A stretch of 64,000 nucleotides of DNA, taken from contig ML133365.1 in assembly GCA_003864495.1 (NCBI GenBank), positions 4,161,856 through 4,225,855 of the forward strand. Direction: 5' to 3'. How positions within the stretch are numbered: the stretch's first letter is position 1; each line of letters opens with the position of its first letter. A program made the translations under genes and the position numbers. Of the stretch, positions 44,295 through 56,412 are shown piece after piece. The notes under the pieces are model-generated. The model did no database searches. It was not told the origin of the DNA and saw only the letters and a list, made by a program, of their open reading frames with translations. Source of the DNA: Nemopilema nomurai. Its lineage: Eukaryota; Cnidaria; Scyphozoa; Rhizostomeae; Rhizostomatidae.

Positions 44295-46872
44295 TTATAA
44301 TAAAAAATTGTCAAATTTCCTTTTGATATAATTCAAATCCATGTTGCTTATATTGTAAACTCGACCAGATTTATTGTTTGGGGGCTCTATTTTACACATA
44401 ATTTTTGTGCAAGGTACCCAGCAGACGTCATCTCTTGCTGGCCATGTAAAGTTTTTACATGCTCCATGTGGATGAAAAAACTTGACTCTTGCATCTTGAT
44501 TCTCATTGTCTACTTCTTCGACTAGACCTACCAACCACAAGGCATCATAGCAGCAGGCAATGAAGTCCATAGCGTTGACAGCTACTGATTGAGATTTATT
44601 TTCTTGCTTCTCGTTGAAGTAAAACACACCACTAAACTAATCATCTTGACCTAGACGTTTAAATTGCACGCCAAAGCCATCTTTCAAAGGTTTAAAATGG
44701 TGGTAACTTCTGGTACCTGGAACTGTTTGGCCTAGCACATAACGCTGTCTTTGCAAATTTCTTATAGCCACCATTTCCTCCTTTGTTATAATGGCAAATT
44801 CAACCTTTGGCATAGCTTCTTTACAGAATTCTACCATTGATGTAACATCAAGTATCTGACCACTTGAAGGCCGTTGTAGGCTAGCCCTAGCTGTTAATCT
44901 TTTGATTGCACCTCCAAGCCCATCGCAGGAGGATTTCCCGTGCGAAGTTGCAAAAAAAGACCACATTGCAGACAGACCAAAATCATCTTCATGTTTACAG
45001 AGATTGACAAAATTCTTAAAGTTTTTGTATTGTCCACCACAGCCATCTGAAAAGTAATGCATTGCTTTTACATGTGGAATCTTTAATTTGACATATTTTG
45101 TAGTTATCTGCTGAACTTTGTGGACAAATGGGGTATCATGATTTATGTCATCTGACAAAATACAAAGAGACATCTCCTTAAGATGGTCAGAGCTATCTTT
45201 ATGATAGATAATAACCGGATGCAAGGTACACTGTTGATTGTACCAATGAAAGCTCTGCACCTCATCTTGAACGACAAATTTGTAATTTTCAGCATAATCA
45301 AGAACAACAATACAGCTTGTGGTTGAAAGATTTTCCTTGCAGCTCTTGTAAAACCTACTCTGGTATTTGGCAACAAATGAGTGGGTTGTCAAATAGTTTA
45401 TTTTATCAACAAGAGTGTCTAGAAAACTGTCAGTGCTAGCTTTTACTGTGATCAGAGTTGGTCGATCAGTGCTTTGTAATTGACTGTACTCTATTTCATC
45501 AATTTCTTGTTTCGCCAATTCTGCAGTTATAAATTCCCGAAGTGGCTTTGTTCCAGGGCACTCTGGGCAGCGATGTATCATGCATTCACTGTTTTCAATA
45601 TCACAGACAATCATCTTCATCAAATCCTTGTATGTATGGCTAGAGCCCAAAGCACTAGCTAACAAGATAGCATTTTGATGATATGTGCAGACGCAAACAG
45701 CATGAGAACCAGGAGTCCCAACAGGTACACACCATTTGGGACGCAGACTACAAAACTTAGAAAAACCTATTTCCATTTGTGAATTTCTTTGTTTAAAGGC
45801 GACATAAAGATCCTTGAGGTTACAAAGCAATAATCGCTTTTGCACGTGCTTATTTCTTCCTACACTGACGAAATCCTTCTTCCCTGGTAATAATCTTGTA
45901 TATTCATCATCTTCATAAAATAGACTTACTGCTTCTTCTACATAGGCTTCAATGCATTTTCCATTCTTAGGATCGGGATCAGCAAATATACCTTTTGTTT
46001 CTTCAATGAATTGGCAGTTAGGATAAGATATTCCGAAACACCAAAGAATCTTGCAGCATCTTTTCGTGACCTAGATTCGGGCACAAGAGTAGGAATCTTA
46101 ACTTTCTCTCTGTATGATGAAACATTTAACTTTTCTTTCAAAAGATACATGAGCTTGTCAAAATCTTCAGCTTTACCCTCAAGTAATGTATTGGACTGTT
46201 GTGTGCTACAGCGTTGCTCTAAATCTTCAACATCAACACCAATGGCTGTTGCCGTTTCAGTTTCTTGTGCCCTGAACACTCTGTTAAGCTTTTCCTTTGC
46301 AAACGACACTCTAATTCGTTTCTCGATACCATGAAACTTTATTGGTGAAATGCCACTTAATTCCAGACTGGTATTCACAATATCTCTCGAAATTTCGGCA
46401 TCATTGATTTCTACATCTTCCTCTTCCTCTTCTTCATCATCAATTATATGTGAGCTTACAGACTGGATTTTACCAACATATTCAAGTGTTTGCTGGTAGC
46501 AGTTCCTGCAAAGCTTCCACCCAGGCAAAACATGGAACCCCTCTCTTTGAACTCTTTTGCAAGCTGGACAGATATTTTGATACTACCTTTGTTTTTCTTT
46601 TTGTGTAGCTTAAATGGATCACAACAGTTTACAGTCTTTCTTCCAAATACTTGCCCAAACATCATTTCGTGGTGTTTGCAAATACTTCCACCATCATCAA
46701 GTTGGTTCAACCTGCTTCTCCATAGAAGTACCTCTTGGTGTTCTCTTGGTATGTCAGAAAAAAGAGTTAAATCCACTCTTCTTGTGAAAGATTTTTTGTG
46801 GCACGAATCATCCAATAAAGTTCCAAAACTACAAGGCTGCATTTCCATCTTTGTTGTAAAATAAACTAACAA
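44295..46872 (-). pseudogene. Decayed transposase-like gene of the 3.7-kb element
   Basis: Four minus-strand frames follow one another: 46872-46456 (frame A), 46528-45938 (B), 45845-44637 with open sequence extending up to about 46000 (C), and 44627-44295 (D, same frame as C after one stop). A to B and B to C are frame changes near 46510 and 46005. Together they resemble one protein of roughly 840 residues. The N-terminal part has Cys/His motifs (CSFG, KHHE, CCDPF, CRNCYQQ), which may be a DNA-binding zinc region. The central part has VVLDYAENYKF and YFSDGCGGQYKNFKNF followed by FFATSHGKSSCDGLGG, spaced like the acidic residues of an RNase H-fold DDE/D catalytic core (inference). The C-terminal part (D) has CCYDALWLVG, FFHPHGACKNFTWPARDD and SGRVYN. 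The family is one I associate with uncharacterised cnidarian proteins. Two frameshifts and one stop make it inactive unless they are assembly errors. Confidence 0.75.
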
Positions 46873-47237
46873 AAATGCTAGAACCTCCCCTTTTATTATT
46901 GCTCAACATGAATCTCACATCAACAGATTAACACATCCTCTCAATGCATGATTCATTGCAGGAAATTAAGAGGAAGTCAAAGACAATAAAAATATCGCTA
47001 TAGGTGGGAAGGAAGCATTTAAATGAGGTGTTAACTATCATTAAATCAATTTACGCCTAAGCATGATTTCCTATTGCTTAACAATCTATTCTATGGATCA
47101 GTTCTATACTCAGCTTGCTTTAAACATAATTGTGAGCACAGAAGAATTTATGGCTTTTAAACTTAATTAGAATTTTGAAGAGAAATCTGAAGCTACATGC
47201 TAACTGTCAGAATTTACTAAAATTCTGTTTGTGCAAT

Positions 47238-47338
47238 TAGTCCCTTTAGAACCTTTGTTTGTGCAAAATTTAATCAAAATCTAAGACTTGATGGTCACAA
47301 GTTTTCCTTCCTCTGGATGATTTGGCATCGAATGACCC
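47238..47338 (-). repeat. Right terminal inverted repeat
   Basis: Reverse complement of the left end; see 43602-43693. It is longer than the left copy by a few bases because of an insertion (aggaagga-type) after the shared atccag. Confidence 0.9.
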
Positions 47339-47534
47339 AAAGACGAATAACATCAGAGCGGATAGCGAGATGACCAGAGACTGCAAACGATTAGGTCACA
47401 AAAAATTTGACGGGGCCAAACAGCTGTATTTTTAAATCGCAATTAAAAATAAATGGTAGAGCAATAACAATCCAAACTTTCAACAAAACTTATTAACAAT
47501 TTTTTAAAAGAGGAATATTTAATGAAGAAAAGTT

Positions 47535-48117
47535 GAACAAATAGAATACTTGATGAGTGTTGCTTTCTACTTAAAAAAATCGTTGTATGATTATGTGCAC
47601 AGGTAATTATATTAAACTGACTCACACACAAGTCTAGTCTTCATAACCAAAATAACAAATAAACAAATTTCCGAAACAACGACATGTTCCTTTTTTTAGT
47701 CACATGTTGAGTTAATTATAACTTAAAAAGTGTCTTGTTTTGAAGAAAACATTTCCTTAGGCTAAAAACATCTCAGACATCATAAACTTCATACTTCTAT
47801 TGATATCAGAAGATGAAGTGTCGCTTTCCACTTGAAAAGTGGAACAAAAAGAATATTTGATGAGTGTTGCTTTCTACTTAAAAAAATTGTTGTATGATTA
47901 TGTGGAGAGGTAATATTAAACTGGCTCACACACAAGTCTAGTCTTTATAACCAAAATAACAAATTAACAAATTTCCAAAACAACTTGTTACTTTTTTTAG
48001 TTACGTGTTGAGTTAATTCTAACTTAAAAAGTGACTTGTTCTGAAGAAAACATTTCCTCAGGCTAAAAACATCTGACATTATAAACTTCATACTTCTATT
48101 GATATAAAGAGATGGAG
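47535..48117. repeat. Tandem duplication of about 280 bp (period 307)
   Basis: The copy at 47535-47818 and the copy at 47842-48117 share tgatgagtgttgctttctac, then the ttgtatgattatgtg, cacacaagtctagtct, ataaccaaaataacaaat, gaagaaaacatttcct and aacttcatacttctattgat blocks in the same order, with scattered substitutions and small indels. It starts about 200 bases right of the transposon end. No coding content. Confidence 0.9.
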
Positions 48118-48475
48118 GTTTTATCTCAGGTAGCAATTCATGAATATCAATCTTACTAGCATGGTTGCAACTTAAAGCCAATTTGGGGATATTTGCTAAG
48201 TTAGCATTGCCAAGCCAGTACATGGACTACTTGGATACCTTAACTTCCAATGCCAACTTCTCAATTTGACAAAGTTTTAATGGGAAATACTTTCAACAAT
48301 GTTTCAGGTAGGATTTAACTTAAGAAACCTTGATAGGTTTGAATAAAAATAAAACTTAATAACTCTGGGCTATTCATTCATAATATTCTTTTTAAGTCAT
48401 TGATAAACTTTCCACCAACATGCAAAAAAGCATTCCTAGCAATCATTGTTTGAGCAGTAATTCTGACTGCTGATG

Positions 48476-49347
48476 CAGGCCTTCCTGGGAAAGGCGTGCG
48501 ATCGCACTCGCACACCTTGGTACACCCCTCCCCACACTGAGAAGTGTGTTTAATCGCACGCCTGTTTTGTAATTATTCATTTGTTTTTTAAACCTGGTTT
48601 CCATTTACCTGCAACCATAGAAAGGCTGCATGCATTGAGCTAAAAAAAATTGGCTCAGAATCGTTGGCAGAGGTGTGGCAAGCAAATGTTGATTAGCGCA
48701 GGGAACTAACAAGGTGGCAGTAACGCTTTGATGTTTACTTTGTTCGAGTCAAACATTATGCGGTGTAAGCACGTCATTTTGGAGGACCGTTGTGACAATT
48801 ATTGCTTACAATAAAACACGGACCAAACGACCATAACATGGGGACTAGTTTTACACAACGTTTTGAAAGTTCAAAATTTCAGCATTGTAAACATGAAGTG
48901 CGCAGAAGTGCAGCAAGTTCCTGTTCATTCTAATTTTTTGAAAAGACAACAGAAAACATTTTTATTTGACTACTTTGAAGCAATTTCCAATCAGATGCTC
49001 CGCCACGTTTTTATCACAGATCGGCATTGACACGCACATGTTTTTAAAACACTATTTTTAATGGTTGATTGTGTGTTGTAAGAACAATCAAAACTTTGTT
49101 ACATTTTCTCCTCTTATTATGAGAAACCGCTTTACAAAAAACTAAACGGTAGAAGGCTCAAAATTTTAAAAAACCACCGGTAAATGAAAATCAATAAGAA
49201 ACATTCAATTTTTTATGGCTCTATATAGTATGCAACAGAAAATCTGTAGTAATAAGAAAAAGTACCAATAGCACTCCATCGCACTCCTACCACAATCTAG
49301 GAGTGCGAAATGCCACACGTGTGCTAATTTATTCCCAGGAAGGCCTG
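48476..49347. mobile_element. 872-bp non-autonomous inverted-repeat element with 5-bp target duplication
   Basis: The left end caggccttcctgggaa is matched by ttcccaggaaggcctg at the right end (16-bp perfect inverted repeat). Both ends are directly flanked by tgatg (48471-48475 and 49348-49352), a likely target-site duplication. Just inside each end are further G/C-rich segments with short palindromes (gcgtgcgatcgcac on the left, cgcactcctaccacaatctaggagtgcg on the right). There is no open frame of transposase size, so it would depend on a transposase made elsewhere. Confidence 0.8.
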
Positions 49348-49352
49348 TGATG

Positions 49353-52300
49353 CCTTGCAGTTGCTGGTAAAAACAAACATCTTTGGAATTCCCACTCCAA
49401 ATTGGGAAAAATAACATTGTATGTTAGATTATATTCACATTCAGAGAATCAAATCTAGATTTATTTTGAATTCTGTATGGGTATTTACAATACAGTCCCT
49501 TCCAAGAGGACTCCTTTTGCAGAATTTGGAGGCACATTTACTGTATGTGCAAAAGGTGTTGGATAAAAAATTAGCATCAATAATTATCATGAGTAGCATT
49601 AAATGATTAGTTTTTGTTGAAAGTTATACAATGTTTTGTTGGAAAAAATATCATGAAAGTAGCCCCATCTTATCATTGGTGTACTTGTGATGAATGAGCA
49701 GAGCAGAGTCCTGGACATGCCAATAAGACTGGAAGGCTTTGTTATAATCAACAACAGAGCAATTAAGCAGGGCCAAGTTAGTTGAAAATAGCTTACCAGC
49801 AGCTTATTCGAAGTTTTTCTCAGCTCACAAATTTCCAAAAAGATTGTATGAATCTCTGATTAACAAACTCTCATCAAACTCTTGCGCCTATTAATCATGG
49901 CTTTTGGTTGTTTAGACTTTCTGTTGCCCAGACAAAACCAGTAAAATTAGTTTTCAGATTAAGTAGGAAGTTTGATTAATAAGTCATGCTTTAGGGCAGT
50001 ACAGGTGAAAAATACTTCTAGATCATTCTTCTTGGAGGTTATTATCTTAAAAGGAATAAAGAATGCATATATCATTTTTCTAAAATATATTACTTTAATC
50101 AAGAAGATGAAGGGTATGAATCAATAGTTCCCTCCATATCCTGGCAAAGTTGCATGACATAAATTAGTTGGAGTGCCAATCTATTTTACTAAACCTGGCA
50201 AATTTAGAGTCATTCTGAAAACCTTGTCAGTAACAGGGTACTTTAGGCTGATTCAGATATGTCTGTCGACAGGTCAAACAAATCGCAACATACAAGGAAA
50301 TCTTTATTAAAATATTTGCTACTTTTGCTTTCGCCATCTTTGCAAAAATTTCCCTTTCTGCAAGGAAGGGATTTTAAAAAAATATCTCGTTTAAAGCTTT
50401 CACTGAAAGTTTCAGACAGAGTTATCCTCGATCCGTGTAGCTCGGGGTTTTGTTTCTGCCACAAGAAAGCCAACAATAACAGGCAACTTTAAGAACAAAA
50501 CTATTGCACAGAATGTATTTCGAAAGACGAAGACAATGTCAACAAGTATTTTGAGTGTCACTATAAGTTTGTGTCGCCATATTGTTTAACACAGGCTCCT
50601 GGGTTCGTAGTCCAAATCCACCTCACAAATAGCCCAAAGTTTCTTAAATATGACAGATAGTATCTGTCATTTTGTCTTTCGAATTGATGATCATGACATC
50701 AATATCTATTCTCCTAAAGACAATAGACGGGGCTTTGTTAACAAAACTTTTCATTAACACTGCCAATAATTAACCATTTCTCGATGATAATGACAGCATT
50801 TGTTAATGAAGATTTTTCATTCTGACACTGGACAACTGCAAGGCTCGCGTACCGAATAACCGCCTTACATGGTCTTTTTTATTTGTAATAGATCTACATA
50901 GACATGATAGGAATGCATTGCATCCAAGTCGTAATTGCACCAAAGTGTAATTCATACTTTCCTTTAAATGATGCAGTTAGCTTCGCGGTCACCTTACCAG
51001 TCGAACGTTACTTCAATTCAATATAACTTCGGTCATTACAAAATGCTGTACAAAAAAGATTGAATGAAAGTTCAGCTAAGGCAAGTGGATGGCAATAATA
51101 ACGAGCTTCGTGTCGCGTCCAGGAAGCAAAATTTAGTCTAGCCTTAAACCCTGATTCGATCACGCACTCAAGCACATACAAAACTGATTCATCGAACTTG
51201 AAATAAGCTCAAAGTCGAGCATCGAAAAGGCAACCTTCCTGGAAAACAAAAACCAAAAACCTACCTACGTAGTTTTGCCGACTATGGGTGTCTAAACAGC
51301 GACGACAATGCACACCTCCACTTGCAGCCAGCCTGTACTTCTCAAATAACAACGGAACTGCCACATCTCCTCCCTAGCTACAGAGCATTCCGCATCAAAA
51401 CAATGGGGTTTTCGTCATTCTTCTGAAAAGCGTGAAAAATGGTTTTTCCACTCCACTTTTGATGCAGCAAGTGTTATCAAACTTGTTTCAATAATTGTCC
51501 TTGGTACAAGAGGGGGTGACTGCCCCAATGGTATCAGCTAACGAGGGCATAGGGGGCAAGATGTATATGATCCAATGACAACGGAGCTTTGGCAGAAAAT
51601 GGCGTTGACGCGATAACAAGAACAGCCCTATATAAACAACGGCAATATCAATGATATTGAAAATTTAAACGATTGGGCCATTTTCATTAGTGTTTCCTTA
51701 TCGTTGATGATCCTCAAAGCCACTTCTTATTGCACTCATTTATCCTTCGAAACTACGCTGAATTTGGGTTTGTTGGGCTAATTTGGCCCACTATTTCGAA
51801 TTGCAGGTTGTCTTTAGATCTAATTTTAGGAAATCAAAACTATTCAATTTCAAAACAACAAAATATTAAAATCTGGTTTAAGAGAACTCCGCAAATTAAT
51901 TCTTGTCTTGATTGAATCAAATTTCTGCGAACATTGCCTGGAAAGAAAGCATGACAGAAATCCAAATTAGATCTCAAGATGCACTGTAAGGATTCTATTG
52001 CTCTTCTGAATGCAAAAAAGCATGAGTCTACAAATCCATATCAAATTATGAAAAACACGGGAAACTTTATCAAGCGTCAAGTCAGACTATTTGGAAAGGA
52101 ATAATAGTTGAAATGCTGGATTCAAAATATCATAATGCTGGATGCCGGATGCCGGAGCGATGATTGAACAGGGGGGCATAGAGAAACGTGAGGGCAATCA
52201 AGACCAAAATCATAGAAAAAAGTTTAAAGGGCATCTTTCGCATTGACAGTTGGCTAATAAAACAAAAAAGCGTTTGGATTGGAATTCCATTGTTCCGTGA

Positions 52301-53421
52301 CTTTTCATTTCTTCTATTCTTCATTTCTTCTAAAAATTCGGCTTCGATACCATACTTTGTACAATCCCTGTTAAGGATGGAGAGATTAACACTTAATATG
52401 AAGTCGCAATTTCCGTTGATATCTTTTTAAATATTGCTGAAAGAGATCACAGCTTTTCGTTGAACTGCCACTTTTGCGTCCCTTTAGGACAGGGGGAATA
52501 TTCGGAAAAAAGCACGCTTGCCCCTTGCCCCTTCTGTCAAAGGGCAGGAGGGGTGCTTGACCCCCACGCCCCCCTCTCCGGCGTCCCTGCCCCAATCTAT
52601 AAGTAAGTGTCATGTCTGTTAGGAAGCAACTTTTTCAAAGAGAAAATGATCATTGAATACCCAGAGCCCGGTGCTAATCATTTGAATGCCGCTCAACAAA
52701 CAAGCACTGGTGGAAGTACACTGGTTATAAATATTTACAAGAGCATGCGCTTGATTTAATATAATCATGATTTTGCAGCTGATTACCACCAAAGAGAACT
52801 CGACAAATAATTGGAATTTGATTAATAAGTAATTATGATGCGGCATGACAAATACTTTGTTTGGTTTAAACCCTATCAGAAAATGATTGCAAATTATTCC
52901 AAGATCTAATTTGCTATCGTTTGTAACAAATTTAAATCCATCGCTTAGCCCGAGAATGATAAAGAGTTTCACAATGCATGACAAATGCAGAACAAGAATA
53001 ACAATTGCAGATAAATGGCAATGTGATTTTTGTTGCTGTGCGGATTGGTCAGATCAGATGAATTTATGCTCATTAAGCAACGAGGAGGTGGTAATGGAGC
53101 ATACGTTATTTTTAATTCATGAGACTTAGATAAAAGACATCTGGTTAAAAGACCAAAATCATTACACAACTGCTGGTATGGATCTGGTATTGAAGTTTTT
53201 GTCCAATCGAACCTCGAATATCTAAAACAAACACCATGATGTTCTTAAGTTTAAGAGTTAAACAAAAAAATCGTGCACCTTAAAGCTCTCTGTGCGTTTG
53301 AATGAACAAAATTCTTTTATTCTGCATTATACTATTTTTTGGAACTATAAGAATTCATGAAAATGTTTAAAGTCTCTTCAAATAAATATTAATCTTGCTT
53401 ATTCTCAAAGTCTCTTATTTT
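49353..53421. other. Gene-poor 4-kb interval
   Basis: No supported gene. Short overlapping frames on both strands (for example at 50.24-50.49 kb) lack coding features. The minus-strand signal AATAAA at 53321-53316, about 100 bases beyond the stop at 53422, is a likely polyadenylation signal for the SH3 gene. Confidence 0.5.
53316..53321 (-). terminator. Probable polyadenylation signal AATAAA of the SH3 gene
   Basis: Consensus hexamer on the minus strand about 100 bases downstream of the last stop codon of the two-SH3 gene. Confidence 0.5.
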
Positions 53422-56412
53422 TCAGCACCATGTCGATAGGCCCGAATCTACTTCATCTTTGAAAGGCTTGGCTCCGTTTTGGACCACGCCTTCTCCTACA
53501 TTGTCTTTCAACTCGCGTTCGTCCTCGTGACCATTTTCATTAGATTGGTCATCAGCTTGTTGGTTAAACCTCACCTTCTTGTTATTCAGTGTCCCTGAAT
53601 AAGTCCTACGTCTCCTTAAAACGCGAGGGGTTGAATACAACCCAGACTCTAGAGATATGTCCCCACTACTTCCGGAATATTGTCTTTCAGTGTGATCTTC
53701 GCGTCTGATTTGGTCCACGCATTGGTCATAGCTAGGTCTGGCCTCTTTTTGAATTTTCGATCAGCATCAGCGGGTTCCACAGAGCCTGGTTTTGGCTCTT
53801 TTGAATGGTTCGCATCTGCAGGTGCTTTCCCGTTCAAAACAGGCCCATTTTCTGCCACTCGTTTCTGATTGCCAACATGAAATGACTTACTTATCTCGAT
53901 GCTCTTAACTCCCACTCTATGGATGTTTTCCTTGGATCGAACGCGTCCTTTGGTAGCCAAAGAACTCATTGGATCTCGCTCTACTTCACTACGAATCTTC
54001 CTCAAAAGAGCCTCCTTTGAGTCCACATCACTGCCATTTTTCAAACCATTTAAATCCTTGAGTTTGCTCAGCCCTGCAGAACCATTTCCAGTGTTGTACA
54101 TTTTGGTCCAGTCCACTTTCACTCCATATTTACCTCTGCTCTCAGACCCGAACGTGTTTGCGCGAACCAGCCTTGTAGATGGTTGACTCCCCTGCAAAGA
54201 AACGGGGTCTCGGTAGCCAGCTGATTTCACGGAATGCGTGTCCTTGTTCACTAAAGTGTCGCTGTTAATGCTTGGTCTCTGCTCACCATGACTTGAAATG
54301 CTGCTTTTTGTTGAGAAGTCAGACGATGAACCGAAGTCAAGCTTTGCAGGCTTCAGCAACGGAATTAGAAAATGGCTAGGCACAAATCCTTCATCGCCAT
54401 TGCTGTTTCGAACCCACCACCAAGAATCCGAATCATTTCGTAGCACGACGACCCGTTCGCCTTTCCTGAGGTTGATATCGTCTTTCCCCATGCTTCGAAA
54501 ATCTTGCAGTGCAAACATAAACCTGTCTCCAGACCTACCTTCGAATGAGCCATCAAAAGTCGGCGAGAACTGGTATTCGAACTCCGAGGGGCTCATGACA
54601 CGAGAGCCAGGTGCCGATAAACTTTCTGCGTACATCCTCCATGACCTCTCATCAGCGGCCAAGCCTGGACTATAGCCGTGACCGTGCCCATGTCCGCTAG
54701 AATGGTTCCCTGAATATCCGCCGTGCTGGCCTACTTTGCGCAGGCTGCTGCATCTCCGATTCCGAATAAACTGATTTTCAAGCAAAAGTTCGTGGATTCG
54801 TGCCTCTATGGGTCGAGGGAGTTTTCATTCTTTGCAAAATGTCCTTGCGCAGGGCGATTCTGGCCAAATCGAGACGATATTTCATTTCGCTTTGCAAAGA
54901 TATCTTGTACACTGCCATCATATGAGCTAAGGCTTTGGCTGTCAAAGTGTGCACGAGCCTTCAGTGTTCTTTGATTGTCGTTTTCAAGCACACCTGTGTG
55001 GAAGAAGTTGTGCGTATGCATTCTATTGCTTAAGTAACCATTTTGGTAGAAACCATTCTGATGCAGGCCATTTTGGTTGAAACCATTCTGATGCAGGCCA
55101 TTTTGGTTGAAACCATTCTGATGCAGGCCATTATGACGGATACCATTCTGGTGTAGGCTATTTGGACCTAGGCCACTATGATGCATTTTCATGGCGTCTG
55201 GTGGAAGATTGGTCCTGATACCTTTGGACTTCAAGGAATTCAAACTGCGCTGTGAACCGTAGCTCTCATTCAAACTCAACTTTGAATTGTTCCTGCTACT
55301 TGGTGAGCCCCCATTAAGGGAGGAGCTTATAGGATACTGTTGTGACAGATTGGGAGCCATGGAACCATTAGACAACGCATGCACATCTTCCTTCTCGTTT
55401 GACGCCTTAAAACAGCCGTCTTTATTTTCTTTATTTTCTAGTTCAGTAGGCGGATGGTTGGTTTTCTGAAGACTTGTCTGGGAACCTAGGCCAACATTTC
55501 CTTTCGATCCTTCATCTGTACTTTGTACCATCTTTGAACGAGTTTCCTGCTTCAAGAGCTGCCTTATTTCATGCTTTTTAACTTTCCGAGCCAAACTGTC
55601 ACACTCGTAATCATTCAGCCCAGCATTGCCTTCGCTTGGAGAGGCTACGGCCAATGCATTCTTTGGACTATCACTCCCCAAATGCAAATCTGAATCAGTT
55701 ATATCCTTAAATGGCTCTCGTTGCTCATCCTGGCATTCAAGACAATCGTTAGAATTCGACACCGAGCCATCGGGAACAACGGGTGGTTCACATGTAAAAA
55801 GCTTGTCCGCAGAACCCCCAATTTCTCCCCCATGTGTGATGTACTCTCCAATTAAGAAACATACTTGCACTGGAACAAACCCTGACACTCCGTCGAAGCG
55901 CCTGACGAACACAAAAGCCCCCTGGCGGTACAGTGCGATGACTTTGTCTCCAACCTTCACCTGAAATTGATTCCCTTGCGTAGTAGGCCCATAGTCGTCA
56001 ACCATAGATGTGATTATTTGAACCGGTGAATCTGCAGTCGCATTGTCAAGAATGAACGCAAGTCTAGACTTCTCGTCCTTCTTCTCCGGTGACTTAGTCT
56101 GCTTTTCGTGAGGCTTCGGTTTCAGTATCTGTAGTTTCTTCTTCTTTTTCTTCGACCGCCTCAAGCTGCCATCTAGGTTGATGTCAATTCCGTACTTGTC
56201 AAGCCGGTTTCTACCTTCAAAAGGCGGACTCAGGGCTCGCGGGTCCTTAGGCTCAGTGCACTCATATGGCCCAAAATCCTCATCTGCTGCTCCGGTGATG
56301 TTTGTCTTTCTGCCATTTCTTTCTTTTCCGTCTGTGTAGAAATAGAAATGTTTGACACTCTCATCGTTGCGTAGGATAAACACATCAAACCCTCTACTGT
56401 AACATTCCTAAG
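53422..56412 (-). CDS. Protein with two SH3-like domains on one 3-kb exon, two apparent frameshifts
   Basis: A minus-strand exon begins at an acceptor (tgtcttag) near 56413 and reads ECYSRGFDVFILRNDESVKH; earlier exons must lie further right and were not found. Frame 1 (to 54806) has a Lys-rich patch (RRSKKKKKK), an SH3-like domain (VKVGDKVIALYRQG...GFVPVQVCFLI) and Asn/Gln-Gly-rich repeats (LHQNGFNQNG). Frame 2 (54785-53649, open upstream to about 54830) has a His-Gly run and a clear SH3 domain (FALQDFRSMGKDDINLRKGE, then SWWWVRNSNGDEGFVPSHFL). Frame 3 (53718-53422) ends the protein and carries KKVRF, a possible PP1-docking motif. Joined, these give roughly 1000 codons. No GT-AG pair explains the frame changes near 54815 and 53690. 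SH3 domains bind proline-rich partners in signalling and cytoskeletal complexes; the second domain looks somewhat like that of EPS8, but I do not recognise the protein. Confidence 0.65.
55045..55150. repeat. 30-bp coding repeat (LHQNGFNQNG)
   Basis: Three to four direct copies of aaccattctgatgcaggcca plus ttttggttg within frame 1 of the SH3 gene. They encode a ten-residue Asn/Gln/Gly repeat on the minus strand; the period keeps the frame. Confidence 0.9.

Larger units (their letters stand above)
43602..47338. mobile_element. 3.7-kb DNA transposon with about 95-bp terminal inverted repeats
   Basis: The left end (43602-43693) begins gggtcattccatgtcaaatc and runs to ctaaagggacta. The right end (47238-47338), reversed, begins gggtcattcgatgccaaatc and runs to the same ctaaagggacta. 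The two ends are nearly identical apart from a short insertion after atccag. Between them, on the minus strand, is a decayed gene of transposase size. Terminal inverted repeats plus an internal gene define a cut-and-paste DNA transposon. I see no clear target-site duplication next to the ends: flanks are ...gaagcaacag on the left and aaagacgaat on the right. Superfamily not assigned. Confidence 0.85.

Noticed and set aside
53680..55964. Plus-strand frames of 60-125 residues
   Set aside because: Antisense shadows of the SH3 exon; the minus strand has the domain matches.
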